Assembly (NCBI GenBank): GCA_945787595.1 | Contig: CALZJV010000221.1 | Span: forward strand, 1 to 19,007 | DNA from: an uncultured Desulfobacterales bacterium | GTDB lineage: Bacteria; Desulfobacterota; Desulfobacteria; Desulfobacterales; JAFDCJ01 | Direction of reading: 5' to 3' | Length of the DNA stretch: 19,007 bases | Shown: positions 1-7,743 of the stretch, in pieces | Layout of the letters: each line of letters starts with the position of its first letter | Position numbering within the stretch: the first letter of the stretch is position 1 | Translations under genes and position numbers: made by a program | The notes under the pieces: model-generated | Databases searched by the model: none | What the model was told of the DNA's origin: nothing | What the model saw: only the letters and a program-made list of their open reading frames with translations

Positions 1-380
1 TTCCATTTGCCTTCACCGCGTTTGCCGGCGCGCTTCATGGGATACAATACACGATCCGGGTCGTAAAGCTGGTTGATTCCGGCCGCCCCTTTGGCACAGA
101 TTTTGCCCCTTCCGCGGATGGAATTAGGTTGACCTTCGAGTTTAACGAGTCTGCCGTTCTCAACATAGCCAACCATGGAATCGCGGGTCACGCAACTCCA
201 GCAGGCCGATGGGATCATCTGCCTTTCTGCGCCAGTCTCGGGTGAAAAATCCTTGCCGCCCTTAACAAAATCCACCGTCCCGGCTAGGGCGCGTGATGTT
301 ACTGCAGCTCCCGAAGCCAGAACCGCCGTGCTTGCGGCGGCAAGTTTAAATAGGTCTCTACGGGTTATATCTCGCTTCAT
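1..380 (-). CDS. Molybdopterin oxidoreductase, large subunit, N-terminal part (cut by window edge)
   Basis: This is the first 126 residues of a Tat-exported molybdopterin oxidoreductase of the DMSO reductase superfamily; the rest lies beyond the left edge. The start ATG follows a strong AGGAGG site. A twin-arginine motif (TRRDLFK, residues 6-12) precedes a hydrophobic, Ala-rich stretch to about residue 34, so the enzyme is probably periplasmic. Next comes the Mo/[4Fe-4S] N-terminal domain: C60-x2-C63-x3-D67-x27-C95, followed by AKGAAGINQLYDPDR, typical of the family. The third cluster ligand position carries Asp instead of the usual Cys. It is the last visible gene of the leftward operon, 16 bp after the Fe-S subunit pseudogene. 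Polysulfide-, thiosulfate- or tetrathionate-reductase-like enzymes are the natural comparison, but the substrate cannot be told from this fragment. Confidence 0.9.
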   Translation of the reverse strand, partial: MKRDITRRDLFKLAAASTAVLASGAAVTSRALAGTVDFVKGGKDFSPETGAERQMIPSACWSCVTRDSMVGYVENGRLVKLEGQPNSIRGRGKICAKGAAGINQLYDPDRVLYPMKRAGKRGEGKW

Positions 381-396
381 TTTAGTTCCTCCTTAT

Positions 397-1127
397 TTAA
401 ATAATCACATCTTGCCAGGCTTCGTTCTTTTCGAACTTCTTCTTGGCGATGGCCATTTTAGATAAAGCTCCCTGCGGATCGATGTAATAGAGCATGGGAG
501 ACGTGTTTTCTGCCGGCAGCAAGGTTGTCTTGTCGCGGTTTTGCTCCAGAGAAAACTCTTTGACCAGCTTTGAAACCTCGCTGTCGGGATCGTTCAAGTC
601 GCCAAAGATACGGGCATTATTGGGACAGATGTTGACACAGGACGGCAGCACGCCTTTTTCAACCCGGTGTGTGCAGAAGTCGCATTTGACGATACCGTTT
701 TTGGTCTTGTCTTTACCGGAAAGGAGCTGTTTGTTCCAGTTTCGGGCACCGTAAGGGCAGGCATCGATGCACTTGCCGCAGCCGACACACAAATCGTTGT
801 CATACAGGATTATTCCGTCAGGGCGTTTGTAGGTCGCCCCCCCGCGATAGCGAATTTTTTTGCCGTCGGTGCCCATATATTCCCGACGATCTTTGGGATA
901 CTCTGGACAGATTTTGACACAGGGCGGCACCTTGTCTTCCTGGTTGCCTTCGCAGTGGTTGCACAGCCGGGGCATAGTCGTAAATCGACGATAAAGCCCC
1001 AGCGTGGTGCCTTACCACGGGCTGCGGATGCTTCTCCAGAGGGAACGATAGTTGCCGCTCCGCTGATCGCCACGGCACCAGCTCCCTTGAGCACCTGTCG
1101 TCTGGTCAGGGATAAATTTTTACTCAT
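397..1127 (-). pseudogene. Tat-type 4x[4Fe-4S] electron-transfer subunit (DmsB/PsrB-like), broken by internal deletion and frameshift
   Basis: This would be the ferredoxin-like subunit carrying electrons to or from the adjacent molybdoenzyme. The start at 1127 has an AAGGAGGT site and a Tat signal (LTRRQVLK, residues 7-14). The reading frame then gives the typical opening WGFIVDLRLC up to Cys52 near position 973. The remainder of the family continues in another frame from 975 to 397: MPRLCNHC, PPCVKICP, CVGCGKCIDACP, CDFCTHR and PSCVNICP, covering three of four cluster regions, then DLNDPDSEVSKL. Between LRLC and PRLCNHC the family normally has about 40-60 residues with the rest of the first cluster; these are absent. 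The two frames meet at a shared ATGC (972-975), which suggests a deletion at microhomology. Translation from the ATG at 975 would lack a signal peptide and has no visible ribosome site. The 17856-18683 paralogue is intact. The alternative is an assembly error. Confidence 0.82.
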
Positions 1128-1153
1128 GATTACCTCCTTGGTTGAATTTAGCT

Positions 1154-2755
1154 TTATTGTTGGTTCTCTTCGATAAAATCAAGCACATCTTCAAAACGGG
1201 TTATGGCGGCATCCAGAACAAACAAAGCGTATTTCTTGTTGTGGACGCCATTGCCGAACTGAACAAAATTGAGATTTTCCTTTCCTTCTGCCACCATTTT
1301 TTTAGCCTCGGCCAGCTTGGGCTCGGAGAGTTTGGCCTGGGTCAAAGCATCCAGGGCTTCTTGTTCAACTTCTTTTGAGAATTTAATTTCGCGTTCAAGA
1401 TCCGCCTTCCATTCATCGAGCAGATTTTCGCGGCCCTTGTGACATGCGACACAGGATTTGGCAGAGGCCTTAAGTACCTTCTCGCCTTTGTCCGTGACCT
1501 GGCTTTCCAAATGACAGGCCATACAGGTGGCGCTCACTTTGAAGTGAAAACCGGGTGTGGCAGGCACATTTTCGCGTTTCAATCCCTCGGCCAAAAGACG
1601 TTGGAGACGGTGAGGCTGGGGATGGCACGTCATGCAGCTATCCGCTATAAACTGGTTTTGCATCAGTTTCTCATTGGTGGATTTTGGGTCAGACGACGTG
1701 ACAAGCGTTGGCTGTTTTAAATCGGCTTTTTTGTGCATGATGGGTTGGTGGCAGTCCAAGCAGCGTGCATTTTTAATGCTGACATGTTTTTCATGCATCA
1801 ATTTTTTGTTCTCGACTTCTTTGAGCGCTTTCGTCTGGTCGTGACATGAAACGCAATTCTCCTTTTTGATATTGCCCGCTCCGAGAACGAGGGCCGTTTT
1901 GAGAATACCTTTTTCGTAATAAGCCTCGTACCTCGCCCGGCCCGAAGCCTGAATGACCTCATAATGGCAACTGCCACAGGCAACATCTGCATCTTTTAAG
2001 ATCTGATGGGTAATCGGTTTTTCACCTGAAGTCTGAATCGGCTTCTGGGGCAGCTCGTGGCAGAGCTCGCATTTGCCCCGGCTTTCGTTAAACTTGACGT
2101 TTGTAAAATGGCATTGGTAACAGGATTGTTTTGTCACCTCGAATTTCTTTTGATCGGATTCGTGCTGGTGGCAGGAAACGCAGCTGACTTGCTGGCCCTC
2201 GATCTGTTTCTTTTTGTCGAGATGCGGTTCATGGACAAATAACACCTTTTCAGTGAACTTGATCTTTTTGGTTTTGAATTTATCGTCCGGCTTGCCGTGG
2301 CAGGCGGCGGTCATGCAGCTGGCATCGGCGATTTGTGGTCTCGTCCTGATGGTATCGCCGCCCAGCGGTAGGTAGGAAAAATGCCCCGGTGGTTTGGCAG
2401 GGATGTGACTGGCTTTGGTAACGCTTTCAGTTGGTGCATTGGGCATCCTGTTCGCTGAAGCCCCTGGCGGATAGTGGCACTCAACGCAGCCGACTTTATT
2501 GTGCTTGCCTTTTTTCCACAGCTCATAGCCTTTTTGAACCACTCCCGGATAAGTCAACACATGGCAGTACCCACAAAAAAGCTGGGGCTGGGGGACTTGC
2601 GGCGGGGGCAGATCCAATTTGAGCTGCGTTTCTTCACCTTGTCCAAATGCGATGCTGGGCGAAACCGCACTTGTGATTGCGAAAGCAACCAGAATTACGA
2701 GAAAAATCATTAATTCATGCTTGTGATTTGTCTTTTGAACCCCCGTCATTTTCAT
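1154..2755 (-). CDS. Periplasmic dodecahaem cytochrome c
   Basis: A 533-residue secreted cytochrome. The start at 2755 has an AAGGAG site about 7 nt upstream. Residues 1-38 form a Sec signal (basic n-region, hydrophobic core 16-36). Eleven CXXCH motifs start near residues 61, 90, 192, 212, 229, 260, 301, 332, 374, 411 and 435. One CX4CH motif (CMTAACH) lies near 147, giving 12 predicted haems; CX4CH is a known variant in cytochromes c3. After the last haem there is a haem-free helical tail (about 445-533) rich in Glu, Lys and Ala and ending in HNKKYALFVLDAAI, which resembles the C-terminal helical segment of NrfA-related multihaem proteins. It starts inside the upstream receiver gene (41-bp overlap), so translation is probably coupled. 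It probably relays electrons for the molybdoenzyme operon. Direction of flow and partner are unknown. Confidence 0.93.
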   Translation of the reverse strand: MKMTGVQKTNHKHELMIFLVILVAFAITSAVSPSIAFGQGEETQLKLDLPPPQVPQPQLFCGYCHVLTYPGVVQKGYELWKKGKHNKVGCVECHYPPGASANRMPNAPTESVTKASHIPAKPPGHFSYLPLGGDTIRTRPQIADASCMTAACHGKPDDKFKTKKIKFTEKVLFVHEPHLDKKKQIEGQQVSCVSCHQHESDQKKFEVTKQSCYQCHFTNVKFNESRGKCELCHELPQKPIQTSGEKPITHQILKDADVACGSCHYEVIQASGRARYEAYYEKGILKTALVLGAGNIKKENCVSCHDQTKALKEVENKKLMHEKHVSIKNARCLDCHQPIMHKKADLKQPTLVTSSDPKSTNEKLMQNQFIADSCMTCHPQPHRLQRLLAEGLKRENVPATPGFHFKVSATCMACHLESQVTDKGEKVLKASAKSCVACHKGRENLLDEWKADLEREIKFSKEVEQEALDALTQAKLSEPKLAEAKKMVAEGKENLNFVQFGNGVHNKKYALFVLDAAITRFEDVLDFIEENQQ

Positions 2756-3107
2756 TGATACTCCTTAACCAGTAAAAGAGTTCGTCCGTATCAACCGGTT
2801 TATTGATGCACGCGAAAATATGGTAACAGATGGCATCACGTAACTCGGGGTGAAATGGTCGCTCAGATAAGCAAAAAAAATGAACTCCTGGAAAAAGAAT
2901 CGTAAGATCACGAATCGAGCGATTGTCGACTGATACCGTATCAATATCGATGATAACCGCCAAAAAATTGTCGCTTTTCTTAAGGCTGATTTCCAGGTCT
3001 TTGATCGAATGCAGCGGTAATGTGGAGTATTGACCTTTTTCCAATACCGCGCTAAGCTGCCGGCATTGTTTTAGATCAGCATCTAACAAGGCAACAATCT
3101 TTGCCAT
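2715..3107 (-). CDS. Stand-alone response-regulator receiver domain (copy 1)
   Basis: A 130-residue single-domain CheY-like receiver with no output domain. Receiver landmarks are visible: acidic pair D9/D11 (LLDAD), probable phospho-acceptor D54 (VIIDIDT), Ser81 after beta-4 (FFCLSE) and the conserved Lys103 (INKPVD). It is first in the leftward operon: its 3' end overlaps the cytochrome start by 41 bp, and a sigma-54 promoter lies about 55-90 bp upstream. A paralogue with near-identical stretches (CYHI-ACINKPVD-EELFYWL) sits at 7355-7720, and a degraded third copy at 7744-8007. No histidine kinase is encoded in the window, so the phosphodonor is unknown. It could sense state through a kinase elsewhere, or act as a protein-binding adaptor for the sigma-54 activator encoded next door; both are inference. 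Confidence 0.85.
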   Translation of the reverse strand: MAKIVALLDADLKQCRQLSAVLEKGQYSTLPLHSIKDLEISLKKSDNFLAVIIDIDTVSVDNRSIRDLTILFPGVHFFCLSERPFHPELRDAICYHIFACINKPVDTDELFYWLRSINENDGGSKDKSQA

Positions 3108-3160
3108 CTGGATCTAAATCCTTTGAACGAGATTCGAAGCGAGAGACCTTAATACGGCTT

Positions 3161-3196
3161 CCAATAATGACACAATGTAGCAATTGTGATGCCAGG
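3161..3196 (-). promoter_or_regulatory. Sigma-54 promoter of the receiver/cytochrome/molybdoenzyme operon
   Basis: Read on the minus strand, positions 3194 to 3179 are TGGCAT-CACAA-TTGCT. This matches the -24/-12 sigma-54 consensus (TGGCAC-N5-TTGC) with exact spacing. The downstream segment ACATTGTGTCAT is also shared with the promoter at 7165-7200. Predicted transcription start is about 10-12 nt past the TTGC, near 3168, leaving a leader of about 60 nt before the start codon at 3107. The sigma-54 activator gene next door is the obvious candidate regulator. Confidence 0.8.
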
Positions 3197-3290
3197 GCTA
3201 TTATTAATTGATTTTTTTAATTCAAATGGGGAGAAAAGATGAGACAAATGAATTAATAACTATCTGAAATATAAAAATAAATTCTTTTCT

Positions 3291-3381
3291 TGGTATAATT
3301 TAAACGTGAAAAAGAATTTTTATTGTAAAGGAGGAAATCATGTGTAATAATTTTTCCACCGTGTACACATTAAAAACATAA
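3291..3381 (+). other. Candidate micro-ORF (13 codons) with its own expression signals
   Basis: An extended -10 box TGGTATAAT (3291-3299) is followed by AAAGGAGG (3327-3334) and, 5 nt later, an ATG at 3340. The ORF encodes MCNNFSTVYTLKT and stops at 3379-3381. Ribosome site and spacing are better than those of several real genes here. No clear -35 box is seen. It could be a leader peptide, a small protein, or the leftover start of a lost gene. No function can be assigned. Confidence 0.35.
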
Positions 3382-3426
3382 ATAATTTTATTTGTATTAA
3401 ATTATTATAATATAAGTAAGTTATAG

Positions 3427-3445
3427 GTGTCCACATTGTGGTCAC
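3427..3445. promoter_or_regulatory. 19-bp imperfect palindrome, possible operator
   Basis: GTGTCCACATTGTGGTCAC is a dyad with eight of nine base pairs matched around a central T. Its core CCACATTGT recurs at 3637-3645, and ACATTGTG recurs just downstream of both sigma-54 -12 elements. It lies about 230 bp upstream of the leftward sigma-54 promoter and just downstream of a TATAAT at 3406-3411. It is compatible with an activator or repressor site, but the protein is not identifiable. Confidence 0.4.
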
Positions 3446-3623
3446 GAAATATCATAATAAAACATTAATTCAGGATAGATAGATTCCGTGACGGGGAAAC
3501 TTTTATGGGCGAGTTGATTCAGCCATTTAAATTGAGAATGATGCAGATAAATTGCCCTTTCCGTATTGAAATGCCAAAGCGCTTTTTCGGTTATACGAAT
3601 AGCGCATGTACACATAATTTTTA

Positions 3624-3653
3624 TTGACATTTCTGCCACATTGTAACAATATT
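3624..3653 (+). promoter_or_regulatory. Possible sigma-70 promoter for the sigma-54 activator gene
   Basis: TTGACA at 3624-3629 is followed, after 18 nt, by AATATT (4/6 match to TATAAT) at 3648-3653. The spacer holds TGCCACATTGTAACA, related to the 3427-3445 palindrome, so a repressor or autoregulator could block here. The leader to the start codon at 3840 would be about 180 nt. The -10 is weak. Confidence 0.35.
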
Positions 3654-3839
3654 CCACAGTTTAGCGACATTCGCTGGGTTTGAGACGACGAAAAAATCGT
3701 AATTTCTCTTAATTGCCATGGATGTCGCTCTCCGTGAAATAAGTGGTGAGCTGCAGCGGATAAAGGCGCTATAAAAGCAGGACAAATTCTCCGGCCTTTT
3801 TGGATATGCTGGCCACAACCTTTATTTGAATTTAGCCAA

Positions 3840-6758
3840 ATGGAAATGACTGCAAAAAAAAATCTTACAGCCTACTTTTTGCGACCAGGAGTAATTGTCA
3901 TTGTTGCCCTGTTAATGGTGGGGGCCATTCTAGGCGTGGGGTACCATTCCTTTAAAGCCACCGAGGGGGCAAGTCTAAAAGAATTCAACCGGCGGCAAAT
4001 GATCATGGCCAGGGAAGCTACCGGCGGAATCGAGATGTTCCTGGAGTTATTGGCAAGCGCGATGCGGGCGATCAGTAGAGAACCCGATGTAATTCGCTTC
4101 GAGGAGACCGCAATTCGGCGAATTCTGGACCATGAATATACAGAACTTGAGTGGACAGGCTTGAACGACATTGGCGTGATGGATTCCAGCGGTCGTATTC
4201 GCTACAATGCAATAGCGCATCAGTTGGAGGATGTTGATTTTTCCTGGCAAAGCTATTTTCAAGAAGCAAAGATGATGACTTCAGCCGATTCCTATCTTAT
4301 CGAGTTCATTGAATTTAAAGGTGTTGAGGCCGGCAAGAAAGGGATATTAGTTGCCGTGCCCATGTTTGGCTCTCCTTCGGATGATGGCAACCTCACCGAT
4401 AAATTTGCAGGCCTGGTAGTCTGTACCCTCAACTTGGACGTTTTAACTAAAAAATTCCTGGCCCCTATCGCGTCTTCCGAAAGGGGCCATGCATTTCTTC
4501 TCGAAAGCGGAAACAGAGTGCTCTATGCTCCTGACAGGGCCCTCTTTGGAAAGAACCTATTTGAACTAGTGTCGGAGTTCCCATCGTTTCAGACTATATT
4601 GAAACGTATGAATAAGGGAATTGCCGACACCGGGGAATTTGCCTACTATAGATTCGATGAATCCAAAGGTAAATTTTCGAAAGATAAGGAAGAAATACTA
4701 ATTGCGTATCTACCGGTACGTCTTGGAGAAGAAACGTGGACTTTAGGTGTCTGGGCTCCTAAAGAAGATGCTCGCAAGTTGATCCGATCGGTTTATACGA
4801 AGCAATTGTTTCTGGTTGGTTTAATCATTCTAGCTACCCTTGTTGGTGCCACCTACACTATTGCGATAGCCAATCGCTACAACCACGTTCTGAAAGCAGA
4901 GGTCGATGAAAAAACAAAGGGGTTTAAAGAATCACATCAAAGACTTCTTACCGTTTTTGACAGCCTGGATGCATGGGTTTATGTTGCAGACCTGGACTCC
5001 TTTGAAGTCCTTTTTGTCAATAAATATATGCGCGACCTTTTCGGCGATGTAACCGGCAAAAGGTGCTGGCAGGTTCTTCACAAAGGGCAGAACGGGCCTT
5101 GTAAGTTTTGCCAGCATAAAGTACTGCCCAATGTTGACAATCCCTCAAAGGAATTGCATGTACGGGAATTTCAAAATAACATCACCGGCAAATGGTATGA
5201 GACTCGAGACCGGATTATCCGCTGGGTGGATGGCCGCAACGTTAGATTGGAAATTGCCCACGATATTACAGTTCGCAAACAGGTGGAGAATGAACTGCGG
5301 CGGGCTCACCATGAAATGGGGACGTTTTGCCGAATCATAAAAAATATTGGGGTGCAAAAAACACTGGATGGCGTCGGTTTTTTTTTGATGCATGAACTCA
5401 ATACCATTTTGGAAAACCACGACATGCTGCTTCTTGTTTTCAGCGATGACCATGAAATTCTCTTTTGTCTGAGCAACAGGGAAACGACAGTGATCAAAGA
5501 TCAGCATACGGTTCAAAAAACCTCAGCCATTCTGGCAGATTTAAGCGGAATAACGATAGCGCCCAAACAGATCTTTAAACCACCGCTCCTACCGGGAGAC
5601 TTTTCCACCAAGAGTCGACAGACCATCATCCCTTTTCAGGTTCAAAACCAGTCCGACGGCGCATTGATCATTGCCTGCGAACCGAGTTGCAAATGCGAAA
5701 AAAAGGAACTCGACCTGGTGTCCTTGATTCTGGATCAGGCTTCAGGAGCAATCAAAAGAGCTGCCCTGCATGAGGAAGAAATTCGTTCATTACAAAGTCA
5801 GATAAAAAGTACGGCGGAGTTTAGCGGGATCGTTGGAAAAGACCCTAAGATGCAGGTAATTTACAAACTTATCGAAGATATTGCCCCCACCGATGCAACG
5901 ATTTTAATTGAAGGAGAAAGTGGCACGGGTAAAGAACTGGTGGCCAGTGCCATTCACCGTAAAAGCCTTCGCAAGGACAAACCTTTTATCATAATAAATT
6001 GCTCGGCCTATCCGACGACTCTTTTGGAAAGCGAGCTTTTCGGTCATGAGAAAGGTGCATTTACCGGTGCGACACGCCAAAAATGCGGGCGTTTTGAGCA
6101 GGCCCACCGCGGCACCGTATTTCTGGACGAAATTGGCGAGATACCTCATTCCGCTCAGATAAAGCTGCTGCGGGTATTGCAGACCCAGAAATTTGAGCGC
6201 CTGGGGGGTGAACAAACCTTATCCGTAGACGTACGCTTTCTCGCTGCGACAAATAAAAGTCTGCTCCAGGAAGTGAAAGAAGGTCGTTTTCGCGAGGATT
6301 TATTTTATCGTCTGCATGTTATACCTCTCACTCTACCGCCACTCAGGGAACGGCGTAACGACATCCCGCTTCTAGCCCGCCATTTTCAACGTCAGTTTGC
6401 TTCAGAACAGGGTGCGAATATACAAGATTTCAGCTCAGAAACCATGCGATGCCTCCTTGATTATAAGTGGCCGGGTAATGTTCGGGAGCTCGAGAATACT
6501 ATTGAACATGCCGTTGTACTAAGCAAAGGAAGTCGAATTGAAGGGTCACATTTGCCTTCCGGGCTTTGTGATGCTCAAAATCCATCCCTGCTCGGATCCC
6601 AAAGAACCATTCTGGAAAATGAGAAAAAACTTTTGATTGATGTCCTGGAAGAGTGTGCCTGGAACAAAAGTCAAGCATCCCTGCGCCTGGGAATCAGCCG
6701 CAGTACACTTTATGATAAAATCAAAAAATATCGAATCGCCAAATCCTCCTCCATTTAA
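3840..6758 (+). CDS. Membrane-bound sensory sigma-54-dependent transcriptional activator
   Basis: A 972-residue one-component regulator in which sensing and transcription activation are fused. Domain order: transmembrane segment (about 12-33); periplasmic sensor region of dCache type by size and position (about 35-318); second transmembrane segment (about 321-344); PAS domain (about 368-480) with a Cys-rich edge (RCWQVLHKG, then PCKFC near 420-424); GAF-like domain (about 490-640); AAA+ sigma-54 interaction domain (about 662-900); Fis-type helix-turn-helix (about 935-965). Diagnostic motifs: Walker A GESGTGKE (about 692), GAFTGA (about 739) for sigma-54 contact, Walker [11 protein letters not shown] (about 758) and WPGNVREL. 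There is no receiver or kinase domain. It lies between two operons with matching sigma-54 promoters, so it probably controls both. The start at 3840 lacks a clear ribosome site; no earlier start codon exists in frame back to the stop at 3747. M3 (3846) is an alternative. Confidence 0.95.
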   Translation: MEMTAKKNLTAYFLRPGVIVIVALLMVGAILGVGYHSFKATEGASLKEFNRRQMIMAREATGGIEMFLELLASAMRAISREPDVIRFEETAIRRILDHEYTELEWTGLNDIGVMDSSGRIRYNAIAHQLEDVDFSWQSYFQEAKMMTSADSYLIEFIEFKGVEAGKKGILVAVPMFGSPSDDGNLTDKFAGLVVCTLNLDVLTKKFLAPIASSERGHAFLLESGNRVLYAPDRALFGKNLFELVSEFPSFQTILKRMNKGIADTGEFAYYRFDESKGKFSKDKEEILIAYLPVRLGEETWTLGVWAPKEDARKLIRSVYTKQLFLVGLIILATLVGATYTIAIANRYNHVLKAEVDEKTKGFKESHQRLLTVFDSLDAWVYVADLDSFEVLFVNKYMRDLFGDVTGKRCWQVLHKGQNGPCKFCQHKVLPNVDNPSKELHVREFQNNITGKWYETRDRIIRWVDGRNVRLEIAHDITVRKQVENELRRAHHEMGTFCRIIKNIGVQKTLDGVGFFLMHELNTILENHDMLLLVFSDDHEILFCLSNRETTVIKDQHTVQKTSAILADLSGITIAPKQIFKPPLLPGDFSTKSRQTIIPFQVQNQSDGALIIACEPSCKCEKKELDLVSLILDQASGAIKRAALHEEEIRSLQSQIKSTAEFSGIVGKDPKMQVIYKLIEDIAPTDATILIEGESGTGKELVASAIHRKSLRKDKPFIIINCSAYPTTLLESELFGHEKGAFTGATRQKCGRFEQAHRGTVFLDEIGEIPHSAQIKLLRVLQTQKFERLGGEQTLSVDVRFLAATNKSLLQEVKEGRFREDLFYRLHVIPLTLPPLRERRNDIPLLARHFQRQFASEQGANIQDFSSETMRCLLDYKWPGNVRELENTIEHAVVLSKGSRIEGSHLPSGLCDAQNPSLLGSQRTILENEKKLLIDVLEECAWNKSQASLRLGISRSTLYDKIKKYRIAKSSSI

Positions 6759-7164
6759 GTCCCGCATTCTTTCATATCTTGCGGTCACATATGTTTCCAG
6801 GCTTTCCTGCCCGCGCTAGGCGGGCTCGAACCCAACCGGTTCAATATAAGGTCATTGTGCCCAATCGCGACACTGTAATCTGTCTGAGTGCACTGCTAGG
6901 AAAAAAATGTTCGGATTCCGAACGGTTGCAACTATCCTATATTAAACATAAAAAGTAATACTGCTGATTAAGTTGTTCGTAATTCAAACAGACTTTATTA
7001 ATCAGTTTGCGGTTCGCCTCTTAAAATATCGAGAATTGTAAATTGGAGAACAATTCATGCTTTTTCCCGCAAACGAACTGTAATTGCAGAGAATATCGCG
7101 GATTAAGCTTTAAGCTGCCAAAATTTGCAGCAATTCTTGCACTAATATTGACGGTCATCTCAAG
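6759..7164. other. Intergenic region upstream of the second sigma-54 promoter
   Basis: No supported gene is present. A GC-rich hairpin GCCCGC-GCTAG-GCGGGC at 6809-6825 lies 50 bp after the activator stop; it has no T-run, so it is a weak terminator candidate. Two dyads lie further on: GTTCGGATTCCGAAC (6909-6923) and GAATTGT-N10-ACAATTC (7033-7056). They are about 240 and 110 bp upstream of the -24 box, in the range where sigma-54 activators bind. A TTG-initiated open frame at 7043-7246 has no ribosome site and overlaps the promoter, so I do not call it. Confidence 0.5.
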
Positions 7165-7200
7165 CCTGGCACAGCATTTGCTACATTGTGGCATCATAAA
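7165..7200 (+). promoter_or_regulatory. Sigma-54 promoter of the second receiver operon
   Basis: TGGCACAGCATTTGCT at 7167-7182 matches the -24/-12 consensus TGGCAC-N5-TTGC exactly. The following ACATTGTGGCATCAT is shared, apart from one or two bases, with the promoter at 3161-3196 on the other strand. Predicted start near 7192 gives a leader of about 160 nt before the receiver gene at 7355. It is probably driven by the activator encoded at 3840-6758. Confidence 0.85.
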
Positions 7201-7354
7201 CGTTTTCCAGTTTGAATTCCGGTTCCGCTGTGGCCGAATTCCATAATTACATTATTTCATATGGAATTACGTTGACTGGTTTGGGGTCAAATCAATAGCG
7301 GCAGCTAAGGGATCAGCGTTTTGTTGCCATAATTCTAAAGGGAGTCTGTTTGCA

Positions 7355-7720
7355 ATGGAAATCACAGTTGTCGTGGTGGATGCCGATGAAAACCAGTGTC
7401 ATGAGCTCTGTTCCGTTCTCAAAGAGGGCAATTATCCAACGACTTCATTGCATTCGCTGCTGGATTTGCAGGCATACATCCGGAAAGAATCAAGAGCCGT
7501 AATCATCATGGATATTGATACGATTCACATTGATAACCGGACGATAAAAGAAATCGTGCTAAAAAACCCGGGAACCTATTTTCTGTGTCTGTCCCGTGAT
7601 AGGTTTCATCCCCATCTAAAGGATGCCATCTGTTATCACATATATGCATGTATCAATAAACCGGTTGACTTCGAAGAGCTCTTTTACTGGCTAAAAAGCA
7701 TTTATGAGCATGAGTCATAA
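7355..7720 (+). CDS. Stand-alone response-regulator receiver domain (copy 2)
   Basis: A 121-residue CheY-like receiver with no output domain, paralogous to the one at 2715-3107. Receiver residues: D9/D11 (VVDAD), phospho-acceptor D53 (IIMDIDT), Ser80 (FLCLSR) and Lys102 (INKPVD). The C-terminal half, with FHPHLKDAICYHIYACINKP and EELFYWLKSI, is the part most like copy 1. The ribosome site is AAAGGGAG about 10 nt before ATG. It is the first gene after the sigma-54 promoter at 7165-7200, as copy 1 is after its own, so promoter plus receiver look duplicated as a unit. It is followed after 23 bp by a broken third copy. The function is not known. It may report phosphorylation from a kinase elsewhere or feed back on the sigma-54 activator. 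Confidence 0.85.
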   Translation: MEITVVVVDADENQCHELCSVLKEGNYPTTSLHSLLDLQAYIRKESRAVIIMDIDTIHIDNRTIKEIVLKNPGTYFLCLSRDRFHPHLKDAICYHIYACINKPVDFEELFYWLKSIYEHES

Positions 7721-7743
7721 CTGATCCGACACCCGGGGCAACA

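Larger units (their letters stand above)
3197..3839. other. Divergent AT-rich intergenic regulatory region
   Basis: No full-size gene is visible. The stretch 3200-3430 is strongly AT-rich. It contains an extended -10 element with a ribosome site and a 13-codon ORF (3291-3381), a 19-bp palindrome (3427-3445), and a possible sigma-70 promoter facing the activator gene (3624-3653). Open frames on the minus strand (3442-3657 and 3621-3818) have no ribosome site or recognisable protein features and overlap these signals. Confidence 0.6.

Noticed and set aside
667..1176. 169-residue plus-strand open frame
   Set aside because: It is antisense to the Fe-S subunit and its start region, has no ribosome site, and its protein shows no family features while the minus strand does.
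6809..6825. Intrinsic terminator of the activator gene
   Set aside because: The stem is GC-rich and perfect, but no T-run follows, so I list it only as a hairpin inside the intergenic entry.
7043..7246. 67-residue open frame between the activator and the second receiver
   Set aside because: TTG start without ribosome site, overlaps the sigma-54 promoter, and encodes no recognisable protein.
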